Positions 52,351 through 64,000 of a stretch of 64,000 nt of DNA are shown here, one piece after another. The notes under the pieces were generated by a model. It had not been told where the DNA came from. It was given only the letters and a program-made list of their open reading frames with translations, and did not search any database. This stretch comes from Nautilus pompilius (taxonomy: Eukaryota > Mollusca > Cephalopoda > Nautilida > Nautilidae): NCBI GenBank assembly GCA_018389105.1, contig JACATO010001128.1, positions 860,017 to 924,016 on the forward strand, read 5' to 3'. Position 1 is the first letter of the stretch. Every line of letters starts with the position of its first letter. A program made the translations under genes and the position numbers.

Positions 52351-52380
52351 TAATAATAATATAATAATAATAATAATAAT
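52303..52380. repeat. (TAA)n microsatellite
   Basis: About 26 TAA/AAT triplets with two frame slips. Confidence 0.95.
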
Positions 52381-53253
52381 ATGTAATTTGCGAATATCGT
52401 CGTGAATAAATATCAAAGCGTAAAAGAAGAATATAGCTGTAAGTTAGAATTGGATAAAAGCTTAGAAATTTGGCAATAACAAATGACATTAATTTTACAA
52501 AAGAGCTAAGCAGATGTTGCAACTTTACACTGGGGACGGAATGTGTGAAAACTAAAAGGGAGAAGTTTAGCATCCATTATAAACTCTTCAGAAAACTGTC
52601 GTTTTTAAAACTCCCTTACACATCTCGAGAAAGGTGTAGACTGAACATATTCCATTGCATCCCAATGGCGCAGGTGTCACTAAGATACACCTACAATCCT
52701 GGAGGCACTGTATAAACGATAGCCAGCTGAAGGTGACACAGAACACAGGTAGATGAATTAATACTGATGGCACAGTTTCAAGAAAAGTCTATAACAAAAT
52801 ACTGGCCCCTCATATCAGCAAACTGCGTAAAGATATTTTTAAAACTCAAAATTGTATAGGATAGGTCGCATTAATAATTTTAAAAAAAAATGTGGATTCA
52901 TACTAAATCAAACTAAGATAAAAGCAAATATATTCGGGGTTTAAAAAAAAAGGAATTTTTTTTTTTTATTGCTATGCGATTAATTTTTGCATTTCCCTGT
53001 GGCTCCGCGACCCAGAGGTCAGCGGTCATTGATTACATTCATGGTCCAAGACAGACTGAAGGAAAAAAAAAATGAGTTCTCGCTTGGTTGGTTCCCAGAA
53101 TTCTTGCGGCCGGGGGAAATCCCTACTAAAACAATCCATTTTCAGACGCCCCACGCATCCAGCTGGTGTATGGCAGCAGTCTAGCGTCGACCATCGGACT
53201 ACTGCGGTCTTTCCCTCTCGATTAACCTATCTGCATATACATTGGAGCGTCCA

Positions 53254-53304
53254 AATGTGTGTGTGTGTGTGTGGTGTGTGTGTGTGTGTGTGAGTGAGTG
53301 AGAG
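53254..53304. repeat. (TG)n microsatellite
   Basis: TG dinucleotides, then GTGAGTGAGTGAGAGA. Confidence 0.95.
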
Positions 53305-54196
53305 AATGTGTTTAGCACCATAATTAAAGGGAGATAACCTTTACCGAAGAAATTTGTTATTATCAAAAAAAAAAAAAATCTTTTACTGTTTACGTTAACT
53401 TGGTGGTTGCAAAGACGCAAAAAGGTCCGTAGGAAAGGGGGGAATAGCCAACACAATACGATTCTTAAATTAATTAAGTCTGGCATTATTAACCGCAAAT
53501 GTTATTAATTTATTCCACTCAATGTTAACCATTCTCTCGCTATTTTAAATCGCGCCAGAATGTTGGCTAATTCGTAATTATGTCCCCTAGTATTAGTAAC
53601 TAGAGAAATGGCGATAGACAAAAAGAGTTTGTCATTTGTCCACACGTTCAAAATCCTTATTTTGGAAGTATTAATCTCGAATTTGACATAACTATCGCAC
53701 TACCGAGTACTCTGCTAAGATCAACATTAAAAGACACCTTTCAGTTATCTGCATCACTTTTGTAAGTTTTTATAACATGTTTTATTTCATGGGAGATAAC
53801 TCGTGTGTAACTCTTAGCAGCCGTTTGTTTTAGTTATAATTCTGTAGACAACTGCTCTATTTGTTTTGGGTGCTAGGAAATGATGGTGATAACATTTAGA
53901 CGAACGTTTACATAATCAGAAAATAACAGATAGTCTTTGTCCAGTGCGGAATATTAAAAAAATATATATACGAAGCGTATGTGTTAGTGATTAAATTAAA
54001 AGGTCCTGGAAGTTTCTCGAACGTGCTAAGATTTAAAATAAATAAATAAGAAAATTGACAAGTCCCAGTAGGCAGAAGGTTAATGGGAACAGTTGATGGC
54101 TGAGCATAAGAGCAATCTTGGAATTCCTAGACGGCATTGCATCTTGCGCGCTCTTCGCCGGAGGAGAGAAGAAAAGGGCTTCCGTCTTATGGATGA

Positions 54197-54212
54197 CCAC
54201 CAGGGGTCGCTA
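54197..54212 (+). promoter_or_regulatory. CTCF-like motif
   Basis: CCACCAGGGGTCGCTA fits the animal CTCF core CCASYAGRKGGC-type pattern with one mismatch. Weaker look-alikes are at 47731-47743 (minus, GCCACTAGGGCGG) and 63119-63131 (CTCTAGGTGGCGA). Confidence 0.4.
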
Positions 54213-54677
54213 GGATGGTTTTGTGCTGGGGTGAGGTAATTTGTACCTTACTCATGTCAGTGGAAGTCGGCGTGTGACGCCGCGAGTTGCGCCAAAGTAC
54301 TTTCCCTCAATTCGGGAATGGTTGCATGACTGGAGTTCGGGGTTTCTGTGAATTTCTAATTTATAGTAAATATTTCTTAGCAAAAGGATTAAAATAACCA
54401 CCTCGTCGGATTCCCGTCCTGCCCTTGAGGTTGAAGACGTCTTAGCGTCAGTGAGCTAGAAGAAGGTGTGGAGAATCTTCCATGGAGACCAAGCAAGTTA
54501 CCTCGGGTATTCTCGAGTGTTGAAAACGGATGTACCCAGAAAGCCGCGCGAAACCCTCTACAGCCGGATGTGGGAGGAAACTGGAATACCCGAAGGAAAT
54601 CCATGTGGCCAACTGGTGAAGAAACTCCGCTAGCGGAGTATGTTAAACTGTGGCGGTCGCGACGGGGTGGGTGGGTG

Positions 54678-54732
54678 GGGGGAGAGACTCGAACTCGCTC
54701 CGGTCCAGCGCCCTAACTGCCGCGCCGACCGT
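54678..54732 (-). repeat. tRNA-like pseudogene or SINE head
   Basis: On the minus strand, GCGGCAGTTAGGGCGCTGGA resembles a D-arm/A-box region, followed by GAGTTCGAGTCTC, a good B box (54696-54684). The anticodon arm is shortened, so a functional tRNA is unlikely. Confidence 0.45.
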
Positions 54733-54750
54733 TTTTACCCATTAAAAGGC

Positions 54751-54780
54751 CTCTCTCTCTCGCGCTCTCTTCTCTCTCTC

Positions 54781-54824
<44 letters not shown>

Positions 54825-54838
54825 GTCTCTCTCTCCTC
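54751..54838. repeat. (CT)n microsatellite
   Basis: CTCTCTCT runs with occasional CG and CC interruptions, directly beside the tRNA-like segment. Confidence 0.95.
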
Positions 54839-55593
54839 CCGTCCGCGGACAGGAGAGTAAAAGATTATTTGTACATGTTCATGTCAGTTATGCGAGAAAG
54901 CGGGAATCCGACGTTTTCAACCATGTTTTTCGGAAGTAATAGCCGTTTTCGGTTATCTACGGTTGCCAATGTTTAGTGTCTTAACTATAAATCTGCTAAA
55001 ACTCCAGCACTGCTTGGTATTAGGAAAAGAGAATTTCCATGGATTGAATTCTTCTCTTCTCCATTTCCTGAAACATCCAATAAAAGTGGTGTCTTTAACC
55101 ATTTGTCAGTTTCTAGGTGCTTAAAATCTAGTTGCATTCTCGAGAATCTGTGCTGAAGTTTGTATAACATTTCAATACCTTCGTTTAGACGATTCCTTGA
55201 TTGCAAAGCGAAAATAATTGTGAATTAAGTTGTAATTTGACAAAACGTGGCTTTTTAGGTAGAAAAAGCGAAGGCTTCAAAATATGGGCGAACTAAGGGC
55301 CATATATAAGATGTAGAAAAATTTAAGTCTTATAATTTGGACGGTCGCAGCTTCTCTTAAAATGCCATGAATCTTATAACAAAAAAAAATTGTTTTTTTT
55401 TAAAATTATTCAACCCATTTAATAACTGCTTACGTAATTCTCTGTTTATTGTCATTTTTGAAGAATAATAGTTAGCATTAATAAAACACCAACGTTTCTA
55501 ATTTAATACGCAGATGTATACTGTTGGAGGAGACAGATTGGAGTAATTGTTACAGACTAGTTATTCATAATTAAGCGTGCAGAGTTACGTCAT

Positions 55594-56061
55594 ATGTTTA
55601 CGTACAGACGAGGCTATGATCGACGTCACATGTTTACGTACAGACGAAGCTATGGTCGACGTCACATGTTTACGTACAGACGAGGCTATGATCGACGTCA
55701 CATGTTTACGTACAGACGAGGCTATGATCGACGTCACATGTTTACGTACAGACGAAGCTATGATCGACGTCACATGTTTACGTACAGACGAGGCTATGAT
55801 CGACGTCACATGTTTACGTACAGACGAAGCTATGATCGACGTCACATGTTTACGTACAGACGAGGCTATGATCGACGTCACATGTTTACGTACAGACGAG
55901 GCTATGATCGACGTCATATGTTTACGTACAGACGAGGCTATGATCGACGTCACATGTTTACGTACAGACGAAGCTATGATCGACGTCATATGTTTACGTA
56001 CAGACGAAGCTATGATCGACGTCACATGTTTACGTACAGACGAGGCTATGATCGACGTCAT
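55594..56061. repeat. 36-bp tandem repeat, thirteen units
   Basis: The unit is ATGTTTACGTACAGACGAGG followed by CTATGATCGACGTCAC. Variants are GAGGC/GAAGC, ATCGAC/GTCGAC and CACATG/CATATG. The period is a multiple of three, so frames stay open on both strands. Each unit carries the CRE half-site GACGTCA and an E-box-like CACATG or CATATG. Confidence 0.95.
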
Positions 56062-59000
56062 ATTTGGTTTCATTAAAACTGGAAACCGTTTGGCAAACGT
56101 TCGCGATAACTGCCCAGCGCTGGCGCTTTTGACAACATAGTATACAAACGTCTGAACCGTCGAGGTTGGCTGCATCTCTCCCCCTGCTTACTATCTCTGG
56201 CGTGAAGTTGTCTAATGTACACGTCGTCGATTACACTAGGACGTTATTAATTATATAATCAGAGATATGAGATCCACGTATAATTAAAGATGAACTTAGT
56301 CATTTTTTTCAGTTTAAAGTCGTTTAAAGAGAAGAAAAAGAACAGCCCAGCAACTATCAAAAGCAGAGAGCATTTCAACATTAAAAGTCAAGACCAAAGA
56401 AACAATTGGCGAAGTAAAATACAGCCTTAATGACGTCCCCCAATCACCAACATACGTTACCATGTATGAAACATTCAGAAGAACCTAGATATCTGTTAAT
56501 AAACAGCCTTAATTTATTCCTTCTCACGTATTTTGTTTCCGTAATGACTCAACCATTTGCATTAATTTCAAGAGATTTAAATAAGTTAGAATTTTGAAAA
56601 ATAGACGGCCATTCCCACCATTTTGTTAGTGTTGCTAACTAAATCATCTTCTACTTTTCGGAGATATATCCGCGTCGCTCCCATCCCAGTTCAGGCCTGA
56701 CAAAGATCTCTGATGCCATGCTGCTGATTTCGCAGTAAATATTTTCCCTTGTGTTTCTCATTTCTTAAAGAAAAAAAAACGGGCTGAATTGGTTTTAAAC
56801 CCGCGACTCGTTTGTTGCCATATATATATATATAAATCTATAGATTCAACGCTGTAGCTCTCCTTTCAATGATAAGACCAACGACTTTGCGTGAGCCATT
56901 TTGGATGGTTTTCGCGACACGTCATAGCTGTGCAAGATGGCGTTTTGTATAGAATTCGCATAAATTTTATTACTTTCCCCCTCAAAACAGCTAAAATACG
57001 GAGGATGGGATCTCCAAGGTTATCCGCAGAAGAATACTAAATGGATTATTTACTTTGTGATGATATAGCCAAAGAAATTTGTAGCCGTCCACACGTCAAA
57101 AAACCCCTTAATTCCTTCACGCGTCTTATCCACGAACTCGTTTAACCTAAGGCATTTAACCTTTCGGCACAGAAGCTGGGGAAATTCCACTGGATCTATG
57201 CTAAAGTCTTTCTAATGTCCCAACTTCCTGTCCAGAGCACTGAGCAAACAAAGTGAAGCTTTACACAGTGGTACGAAAAAAATGTTCTTGGCTTTCATTT
57301 TTGATAATTGGAAATAATCGATCGCGAAAGGGGCTGAGTTTTGTACGTCGTCATCGTGACGTTTTATACTCTTTTTCCAGCCACCTAGATGGCATCCATC
57401 CGAATCTTTCTTTGTAAAAGTTTTATTTAACAACAGGGTACTACAATCCTTTGACCGAAAGTTTAGCTATTTTTTGTCACGCTGACATGGTCTTAAGGAA
57501 CCTCGCCGGAATAAAAAGTACAGCCACAAGAATAGCGAAACAGCTTCCCCTCCCCGTGTTACCCACAAGGCCGTGCGGTCAGGTGATAAATGGCATTGCA
57601 TCATGGGTCCAGCAGAGCTGTTCAAATATCGAAGAAGCCCCGTACATCTTTCGTTTGTGATACATCGTCATTGGACTGTCAGGGTGGTTAGAGAAAGCAG
57701 CGCGTAATCTTGGACAGGCGAATAAGAGAGCAGATAACCAACCATTGATCAGAAAGGCCATCAATAGCTACTGAAGGAACCAAAAGAATCCTTGTTTGTC
57801 AGGCAAGTTCTACTACATGCACAAGACTTTCCGATATCGCCTCGCCAATACGAAGCTACAGTTTGGTTTTTTAAATATTTTTTTTCAAATTGTATTTTGT
57901 TATTAAAATGTAAAAACGCAAACTTTTCTATTATACTGCAGTTGTCTCCCATCTTAACAAAAATAGATGGATTGTTGCTGCTTCTCTTTCTTCAGTAACG
58001 GAATCTTGTTGTTTGGGCTAATATCCATTAAAGAACAAAATGGTGTCCTCGTTGCATTAATCTAGTATTTTAAAATTAAACTGCAGGCGAAATGATAGTC
58101 ATATAAAGATGCAATATCAAAAAATGTAATATGTTTGCTATATAAAATGAATATATTATTCGCTTAGCGTTTTTTAATATATCTCAGATATTTTACGACT
58201 GAACTTTTCTCCTATGTAAGGTAATTTTTTCAAAAAGCCAGTATAAAAAATAATTAGATTTATTTTTTTTTAAATTTTACCTCTTCTTATCCTGTCAGAT
58301 AGTAAATGGTCTTGATGATCCTACTGCCGATCTATACATCATCGTTTGAGGTATTTCATTGCATTGTCTGCAAGACCTTAATCATGACACTAACTGTGCA
58401 AGATATTCGACCGGAAGTATCATGACACTAGCACATGACAGTGTCGCAAGGATTTATGGGAAAAGATTAGCATACATGGCATAATTTTTTACGCCATCCA
58501 TTTTGGCTTTTGACATGGTTTACAGTACGGAGAGGTAAACCCGTCTTACTGCAGAAGAAGAAGAAGAAAAAGAAATACTTTACGGTGTTGTTCTGGATAA
58601 AATGGAAAAGTCTATAATTGTGCCCTCATCTAACGGTCGACATGTCATAGTTGAATCAAAGAATCAATAATTAAAACAATCTTAATTACTTTGCGAGTTA
58701 TTTACACTTTTTCTCTCTTTTTTTTTGACTGCCTGTTAATTAAATTTCCTCGCCAGTCGATCGTCTACAAAAGCACGAGTTCACTTCCCGCTGTCACGTT
58801 TGGGAGGACGAAACATACCTGGCTTACTACTTCTGCTAATTAACTAGTAGATTTGATACGCTGCGTTAATTAGACGGGGTGAAATAAGGATAAGCCCTGA
58901 ACGTAGCCAAATCGAATCCCGGTGATATTCTCTGGGCAGATACGGTTTCTAAAGTTGAATTGCCGTCTCTCGGGAGGACCCATGAAGAGAAATAATTTTC

Positions 59001-59349
59001 TTTTCTTTTTTTTTTCCCCTTCTCATTTGTTTACGAAGTAACTCTGGGTGTGACTGGTCATCAGCAGTTGAGAACTCCATTCTTATTGGAAACAAACTGC
59101 GCGGTTAGAAACTTCAACACGGTAAAGTTTTTACCAGATAAATGGTATCAAATATTGAATTAGGGTTCGGAATTTCAGGTTTTCAATTTCTTTTAATTGC
59201 TCAGAAATCTTAATTCCAAAGCCAGATCTCACTCTTCGCAGTGGGTGGAGGAAAAGGAGCAAAAGCCTCCCCCCCCCACACACACACTCACTCACTCATA
59301 TCCGATTTTAATTATTATTTCCTTTAAATTGGATTTCGGAAGTCGCGAA

Positions 59350-60048
59350 AAGCGACATTTATCACTTCCGCCGGAACCGGTGTCCTCCGCTTGTCGGCAA
59401 AGGGTGAAGAGGTCCGGCCGCTCGCGCGCAGCCCGGGCTCGTGACGAGATCACCGTCTCGCCCTCTGCGGGTCGGGTGGAGAAAATCGGGTCCGTTTAAC
59501 CGAGGAAACCGGTGACAGATCGCGAGAAAATATCCCTGATAAAACGGCTTTCGAAGATAAACGTAAAGCAATCAGACCGACCGACGGCGCTTTAAATGGT
59601 TACAAATGACCCGCTTTGCTTCCGGGTTCTTAATAAATCGTAGGTTCCGGGAACGGAAGCGGACAAACAGAAAATCTGTTCCTAGACCTGGTAATTATAT
59701 ATATATATTAAAATAGTTTTTAGAATTTGTCTCCATATCCACATTATTTAATTATATATATATATATTAGTTTTTCCTTTTTTTAAAAAAACGTCTTGAT
59801 AGGGTGTACTATAATACTACTAGGGAGAGTAAGGTGCCTATGGTACTGCACACACTCAGATGGCTGCAGCGAGGTGAAACCGGACATATCGTTGATCAGA
59901 TTTTAGTCCTCCACCATTAACGTCTTTTCTTTCAGTCTACTGGGAACAGGTCCTCCGGTCTCTCTCTCTCTCTCTCTCTCTTCCTGATCCGTAGAAGCCC
60001 GATCGCTGCGCCGAAACTCGGAGAAGGGCACGTATTCGATCGATCGAG

Positions 60049-60088
<40 letters not shown>

Positions 60089-62000
60089 AGAGAGAGAGAT
60101 AGAGAGAGAGAAGAGATGATGATGAGGATAGAGAGAGAGAGAGATCTGATGATGAAGAGGTGAGAGAGCGAGGAGATATGATACTGATGATAGAGAGAGG
60201 AGATATAGAGTGATGAATGATAGAAGAGATATTATGATGATATGATGAGAGAGAGATGATGATGAGGCGAAGAGAGAGATGATGATGATTATGATAGAGA
60301 GAGCGGATGATGATACATAGAGAGCAGATGATGCAAAGATGATGAGGATAGAGAGAGAGATGATGATGATGAGAGAGAAATGATTATGCTGATGATAGAA
60401 TATAAAGATAGAGAGCTATGATGATTATGCTGAGCGAGAGAGAGAGAGATGATGATGATCTAGAGAGTAGAGAGATATGATGATTATGATGATAGAGAGC
60501 GAGCTGCTTATGAAGAGCGAGCGAGAGAGAAGAGAGAGAGAGAGCGAGAGGAGCGATCGAGATAGCGCGAGCGCGCTGATGATGCTGCCTGGATGGTCGT
60601 TTAAGGTCGGGAGTGAAAGAGAGAGAGAGATTGCCGTCCGTAGACGCCCGATCGCTGGCTGCCGACTCGGAGAAGGGCCGGTGCTCGATCGAGGCGAGAT
60701 CTATGAACGAACGCAGTTCAGGTAAACGCCGCCGTTCGATTTATTTTAGCTTTGAAATGCTGCAAAACTACGGACACAAACGCACGGAAGAGAGACGCGG
60801 GGCTTGGCGGGGGGGGGACGAAAGTGACGAAGAGGGACCGAGAGAGTGCCCGGAAAGAACGGAGGCTCTTTTGCCTACAACCCGTATTCACTTTATTACT
60901 TAATCACGAATAATAATACTTGAAATTTTAAAATAATGAATAAAACAACGATATCGATGGCTATTTTCTGTTTTGTTTTTAAAGACCGGTGGACGACGTC
61001 AGCCCCTCAGGTTCGAAAAGCTAGGAGAGCCATTTAGATTTTCCCCTCCAATATTGAGAATGAGAGGAGACGGGACAGCAGCCGGCGCCGAGATCTGTTT
61101 GCGCGGAAGAGGAGTGGGAGGGTTAAAAGAAACAAAACACGTCTGTCACCGCGTGCATCTTTCATCCGTCTTCTTCCCTTTCCCCGGTATCTTCTCTGTA
61201 CCCATCGAGGTGCGGAGGTGCACCTCCAGGCGGAAACAACAACAACAACAAAGTGGAGGCTTTTTTAAGAGGAGCGCCGTGTCCAGTCGCAGCAGCAGCA
61301 GCAGCAGCGGACCGAGTCGACGGCCTCCTACACCCCTACCACCCCACCCCCCACACACACAAGAAAAGAATGTTTTCTTGTTGTTGTTTCTTTTAAAATT
61401 AATATTCGGAATAATAAATAAACAAGTGAGGGAGGGGAGTCCCGAGGGACGGGCCCAGGCCGACGACAGACGCCGCCGCTCCTCGAGTCCGCAAGCGGCC
61501 CGGAGTTCACACTAATCAAATAACCAAAGGTCACCCGGAGACTGACTCTCCCCCCCCCCCCCCACCCCCCAACCAACCAACCGACTCCCGCGAGCCGGGC
61601 GCGTGCGTGCGTCGCGAACGAACCCGACGCGGGGTCCACTTTAATCGCGCGCATTTCCCCGTCGTTCGCCTCGAGCGGGTCTCGCGGTGCCACCGTTTCC
61701 GCTCCGCGGCAGACCGGGAACAAACAAGCGGAGCTCGCGCGCAGATTATTTCGGCGCCGGGGAACGTTTCCTTCCACCTCCCCCCCTCCTCCCTTCTTCG
61801 TGGCTTCGTTCTCTCCCCTCCCCCCCCCCCCCCCCGGGGGCTGATCGCCGTCGGAAATCAAAAAAAAAAACAACAAAACATTTTTATCCAATCGGAAGGC
61901 GGCCGGGTCGTTTCTTCCGGACGGCTCGCGCCATCGACACCAATCAACAGACCGGTCGCAGCTGGATGATTAAAAATTGAGAAAAGCCCCCACCCCAGGA
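59350..62000. promoter_or_regulatory. GC/CpG-rich block, possible promoter of a neighbouring gene
   Basis: CpG-dense stretches at 59350-59680 and 60560-62000, with ETS-like words (CACTTCCGCCGGAA at 59363) and GC boxes, interrupted by the GA array. Open frames on both strands show no recognisable domain. Donor-like sites follow on the plus strand (for example CAG/GTAAAC at 60720). Confidence 0.4.
60051..60560. repeat. Interrupted (GA)n/(GATGAT)n array
   Basis: A noisy mixture of GAGAGA and GATGATGAT runs, flanked on both sides by related unique segments (59991-60049 and 60638-60696). Confidence 0.9.
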
Positions 62001-62392
62001 GAAACAAAATATTCTGATTTCCATACAAATAAATCGCTTGTAATCGTTTTACTAGTAATGAATCAGTAACAAAGAAAGTCCTCTTTCAGCCAATTAGGAG
62101 TCAAAGCCCCGGATCTACTTGCAAATGGCGGCCGCCATTGTTTTCGACTGGAGGAGATATATTGTGATGGGAAAAAAAAAAACAAACAAAGTGGGGGGGT
62201 TCATCTGATGAACTCTTTGGCATAAGAGTCTCTTGGAGCACATTTTGTGGAGGACGCTTCCCGATTGTCATATCACAGAACAGGTGACCCGCCGGCACCT
62301 TAACTCAGCCGCTTGTTGCACGTTACTCAGAGTCGACGACAGATTGGTCGCCGAAGATCTCGACCTTTCCCGTGGATCTGCGGCCAGGACTT

Positions 62393-62478
62393 TCTCTCTC
62401 TCTCCTCTCTCTCCTGTCTCCCTCTCTCTCCATCATCTCTTCTCCATCTCTCTCTCTCTCCATCTCTCTCTCTCTCTC

Positions 62479-62526
<48 letters not shown>

Positions 62527-62577
62527 TCTCTCTCTCCATCTTCTCTCTCTCTCTCTCTCCTCTCTCTCTCTTTTTTT
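62393..62577. repeat. (CT)n-rich tract
   Basis: Nearly pure CT dinucleotides with CATC interruptions. Open frames over it on both strands are low-complexity artefacts. Confidence 0.95.
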
Positions 62578-62784
62578 TAAACCCAGCATCTCCCCATCCG
62601 ACGGAAACGAGAGGCAAAGAACGGTCCGAAGCCATCTTCACCATCTCGGCTACAGAGGGAGTGTAGCTGGTAAGAGCCCCCCCTTTTATTTTCTTTCCAA
62701 TTGGAGTTACCGGCCAACGGTTGGACACTGTGATGTGTGGCCACGAAGGTCTCCCCGAAATTCAGGCATCACCCTGTTGCAGGC

Positions 62785-62931
62785 AAGAGTGCATCAAAGA
62801 CACGGAAGAAATCAGTAAAAGCTGTATCTGGCAAAGAAAGGAAAAAAAGGGTGCATTTTAAACACGGCCCCACGAACCTCGGAAATCGTAAGGCACACCT
62901 ATGGCCTCATGCACAACTTCCGCAGCCGTAA
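62785..62931 (+). CDS. Possible small basic coding segment, unrecognised
   Basis: Downstream of a CTGTTGCAG acceptor-like site the plus strand reads KSASKTRKKSVKAVSGKERK and on to a stop at 62929. A donor-like ATC/GTAAGG lies inside, at 62886. The Lys/Arg-rich make-up could be real or reflect base composition. No family is recognised. Confidence 0.2.
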   Translation, partial: KSASKTRKKSVKAVSGKERKKRVHFKHGPTNLGNRKAHLWPHAQLPQP

Positions 62932-63163
62932 ATCCGTACCTAGTTATTCTGCAAACTAGTCCCGCTATAAAACTAATTGACAAAAATGAATGAAATCTGT
63001 TTTCTCTTCCATCGTAAGTAATAACACAAATCGAAATGTGTTCGTTCTTTTTTTTTTTTAAAAGATGTTCCAACTGTCACTAACTTGAGTGACACCGGTA
63101 TTTAATAGCACAGTGCTGACTCTAGGTGGCGAATTGCCTTCGTGAAAATCAGAAAATGGCTCA

Positions 63164-63186
63164 AAAGACTTATTGGTAAGTTTTAA
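63164..63186 (+). CDS. Possible first coding exon, unrecognised
   Basis: AAAATGGCTCAAAAGACTTA is followed by TTG/GTAAGTTT: an ATG in good context and a consensus donor, encoding MAQKTY plus two bases. It lies downstream of the GC-rich block and could start a gene beyond the window. It is too short to test here. Confidence 0.25.
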
Positions 63187-63248
63187 TTAAAAATATAACT
63201 GTAGATTGATATGCTTGAAAAATGCCATGAGAAGGATTTAAGCCAGTC

Positions 63249-63249
<1 letters not shown>

Positions 63250-63284
<35 letters not shown>

Positions 63285-63770
63285 AAGAGATGATGTCAGT
63301 ATATATATAGAGAGATGACGTCAGTAGAGAGAGATGGAAAGAGATGATGTCAGTATATATATAGAGAGAGATGACGTCAGTATATATATAGAGAGAGAGA
63401 TGGAGAGAGATAGATGACGTCAGTATCGAGAGAGAGATGATGTCAGTATATAGAGAGAGAGATGATGTCAGTATATATATAGAGAGAGATGACGTCAGTA
63501 GAGAGAGAGATGGAAAGAGATGATGTCAGTATATATAGAGAGAGATGGAGAGAGATAGATGATGTCAGTATAGAGAGAGAGAGAGAGATGGAAAGAGATG
63601 TTGTCAGTATATATATAGAGAGAGATGACGTCAGTATATATAAGAGAGAGATGGAGAGAGATAGATGATGTCAGTATAGAGAGAGAGAGAGAATGGAAAG
63701 AGATGTTGTCAGTATATATAATAGAGAGAGATGCCGTCAGTATAGAGAGAGAGAGAGAGAGAGAGAGAGC
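63250..63770. repeat. GA-rich array with repeated GATGACGTCAGT words
   Basis: (GA)n tracts alternate with about fifteen copies of GATGNNGTCAGTATATATA, N being AC, AT, TT or CC. At least five copies contain a perfect TGACGTCA. Spacing is irregular, from about 25 to 55 bases. Confidence 0.9.
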
Positions 63771-64000
63771 AAAAAGTCCCAGAAATAAAAGAAGAATGAA
63801 GATACAGGATCACCTGAAAGTTTGTCTACAACGTTCAAACATGTCTCTGCGTAAGCTGATCGTATAAATCGATATCCGTCCAGTTCTGACGACGAGTCTG
63901 ATTAGAATATAACTAGGAATCCCGTTCTCTGGATTCTCGTGCTCACAAACTGGTAACAAACGTCCCCACAGCCGCTTCCGGTGTACGCCTATGACGACTA

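Larger units (their letters stand above)
47231..59349. other. Gene-poor upstream region with tandem arrays
   Basis: No exon chain was found. Between the arrays the sequence has moderate GC, five GGGAGATAAC words (47875 and 49597 on the minus strand; 49837, 53329 and 53791 on the plus strand) and several AAGATGGCG-like words (for example 56935). Confidence 0.6.

Noticed and set aside
55594-56061. Regular repeat resembling a CRISPR array
   Set aside because: The 36-base units are contiguous with no unique spacers, and the DNA is eukaryotic.
55577-56175. 187- and 196-codon frames across the 36-bp array
   Set aside because: Open on both strands for the same periodicity reason; no homologue recognised.
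60973-61969. Open frames of 120-187 codons on both strands
   Set aside because: GC-rich shadow frames with low-complexity Arg/Ser/Pro/Gln runs; no recognisable motif or splice support.

Overview
The window looks like nuclear DNA of an invertebrate animal, most likely a mollusc and possibly a cephalopod. It is AT-rich, intron-dominated and full of old DNA-transposon relics and simple repeats. The word GGGAGATAAC (or its complement) occurs five times between 47.8 and 53.8 kb; from memory this is a common word in molluscan genomes. No prokaryotic features are present. The species call is inference; that the DNA is eukaryotic is directly visible from spliced exons, microsatellites and transposons. 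The only gene I can assemble with confidence lies on the minus strand. Five coding exons (46029-45876, 37112-36949, 36437-36264, 24321-24181, 19320-19131) have canonical splice sites and join in a consistent phase. They encode about 274 residues of a divergent adenylate-kinase-like P-loop protein. It starts MGCGFSSG (N-myristoylation type), has a damaged P-loop (GGPGSKKG) and an altered LIDGFPR motif (LIDILPN), and carries a Ser/Asn/Lys-rich segment where the LID domain should be, yet keeps the adenylate-kinase C-terminal helices. It is probably a pseudo-nucleotide kinase. The last exon is unresolved; candidates lie near 9.2 kb and 6.2 kb. Exon 1 sits in a CpG-rich promoter region (about 45.1-46.5 kb) with two near-palindromic X-box-like (RFX) sites. 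Layout: 1-19 kb is downstream or terminal-intron sequence. It holds a KRBA2/SCAND3-type integrase element relic (2.0-4.0 kb), three clustered DNA-transposon relics (DUF4817/DDE type, Tc1 and pogo, 11.7-15.4 kb) and a 43-bp minisatellite (18 kb). 19-46 kb is the gene. Its introns hold two closely matching, oppositely oriented copies of the integrase element (20.4-23.7 kb plus, 26.0-27.8 kb minus) that flank exon 4, and a mariner relic nested in the first of them. 46.5-64 kb is gene-poor upstream sequence. It is rich in tandem arrays: GA tracts, an 86-bp x4 array, a 45-bp x7 array, a 36-bp x13 array, and a GA/TGACGTCA array at 63.2-63.8 kb. A second GC-rich block (59.3-62.9 kb) may be the promoter of a neighbouring gene that I could not assemble.
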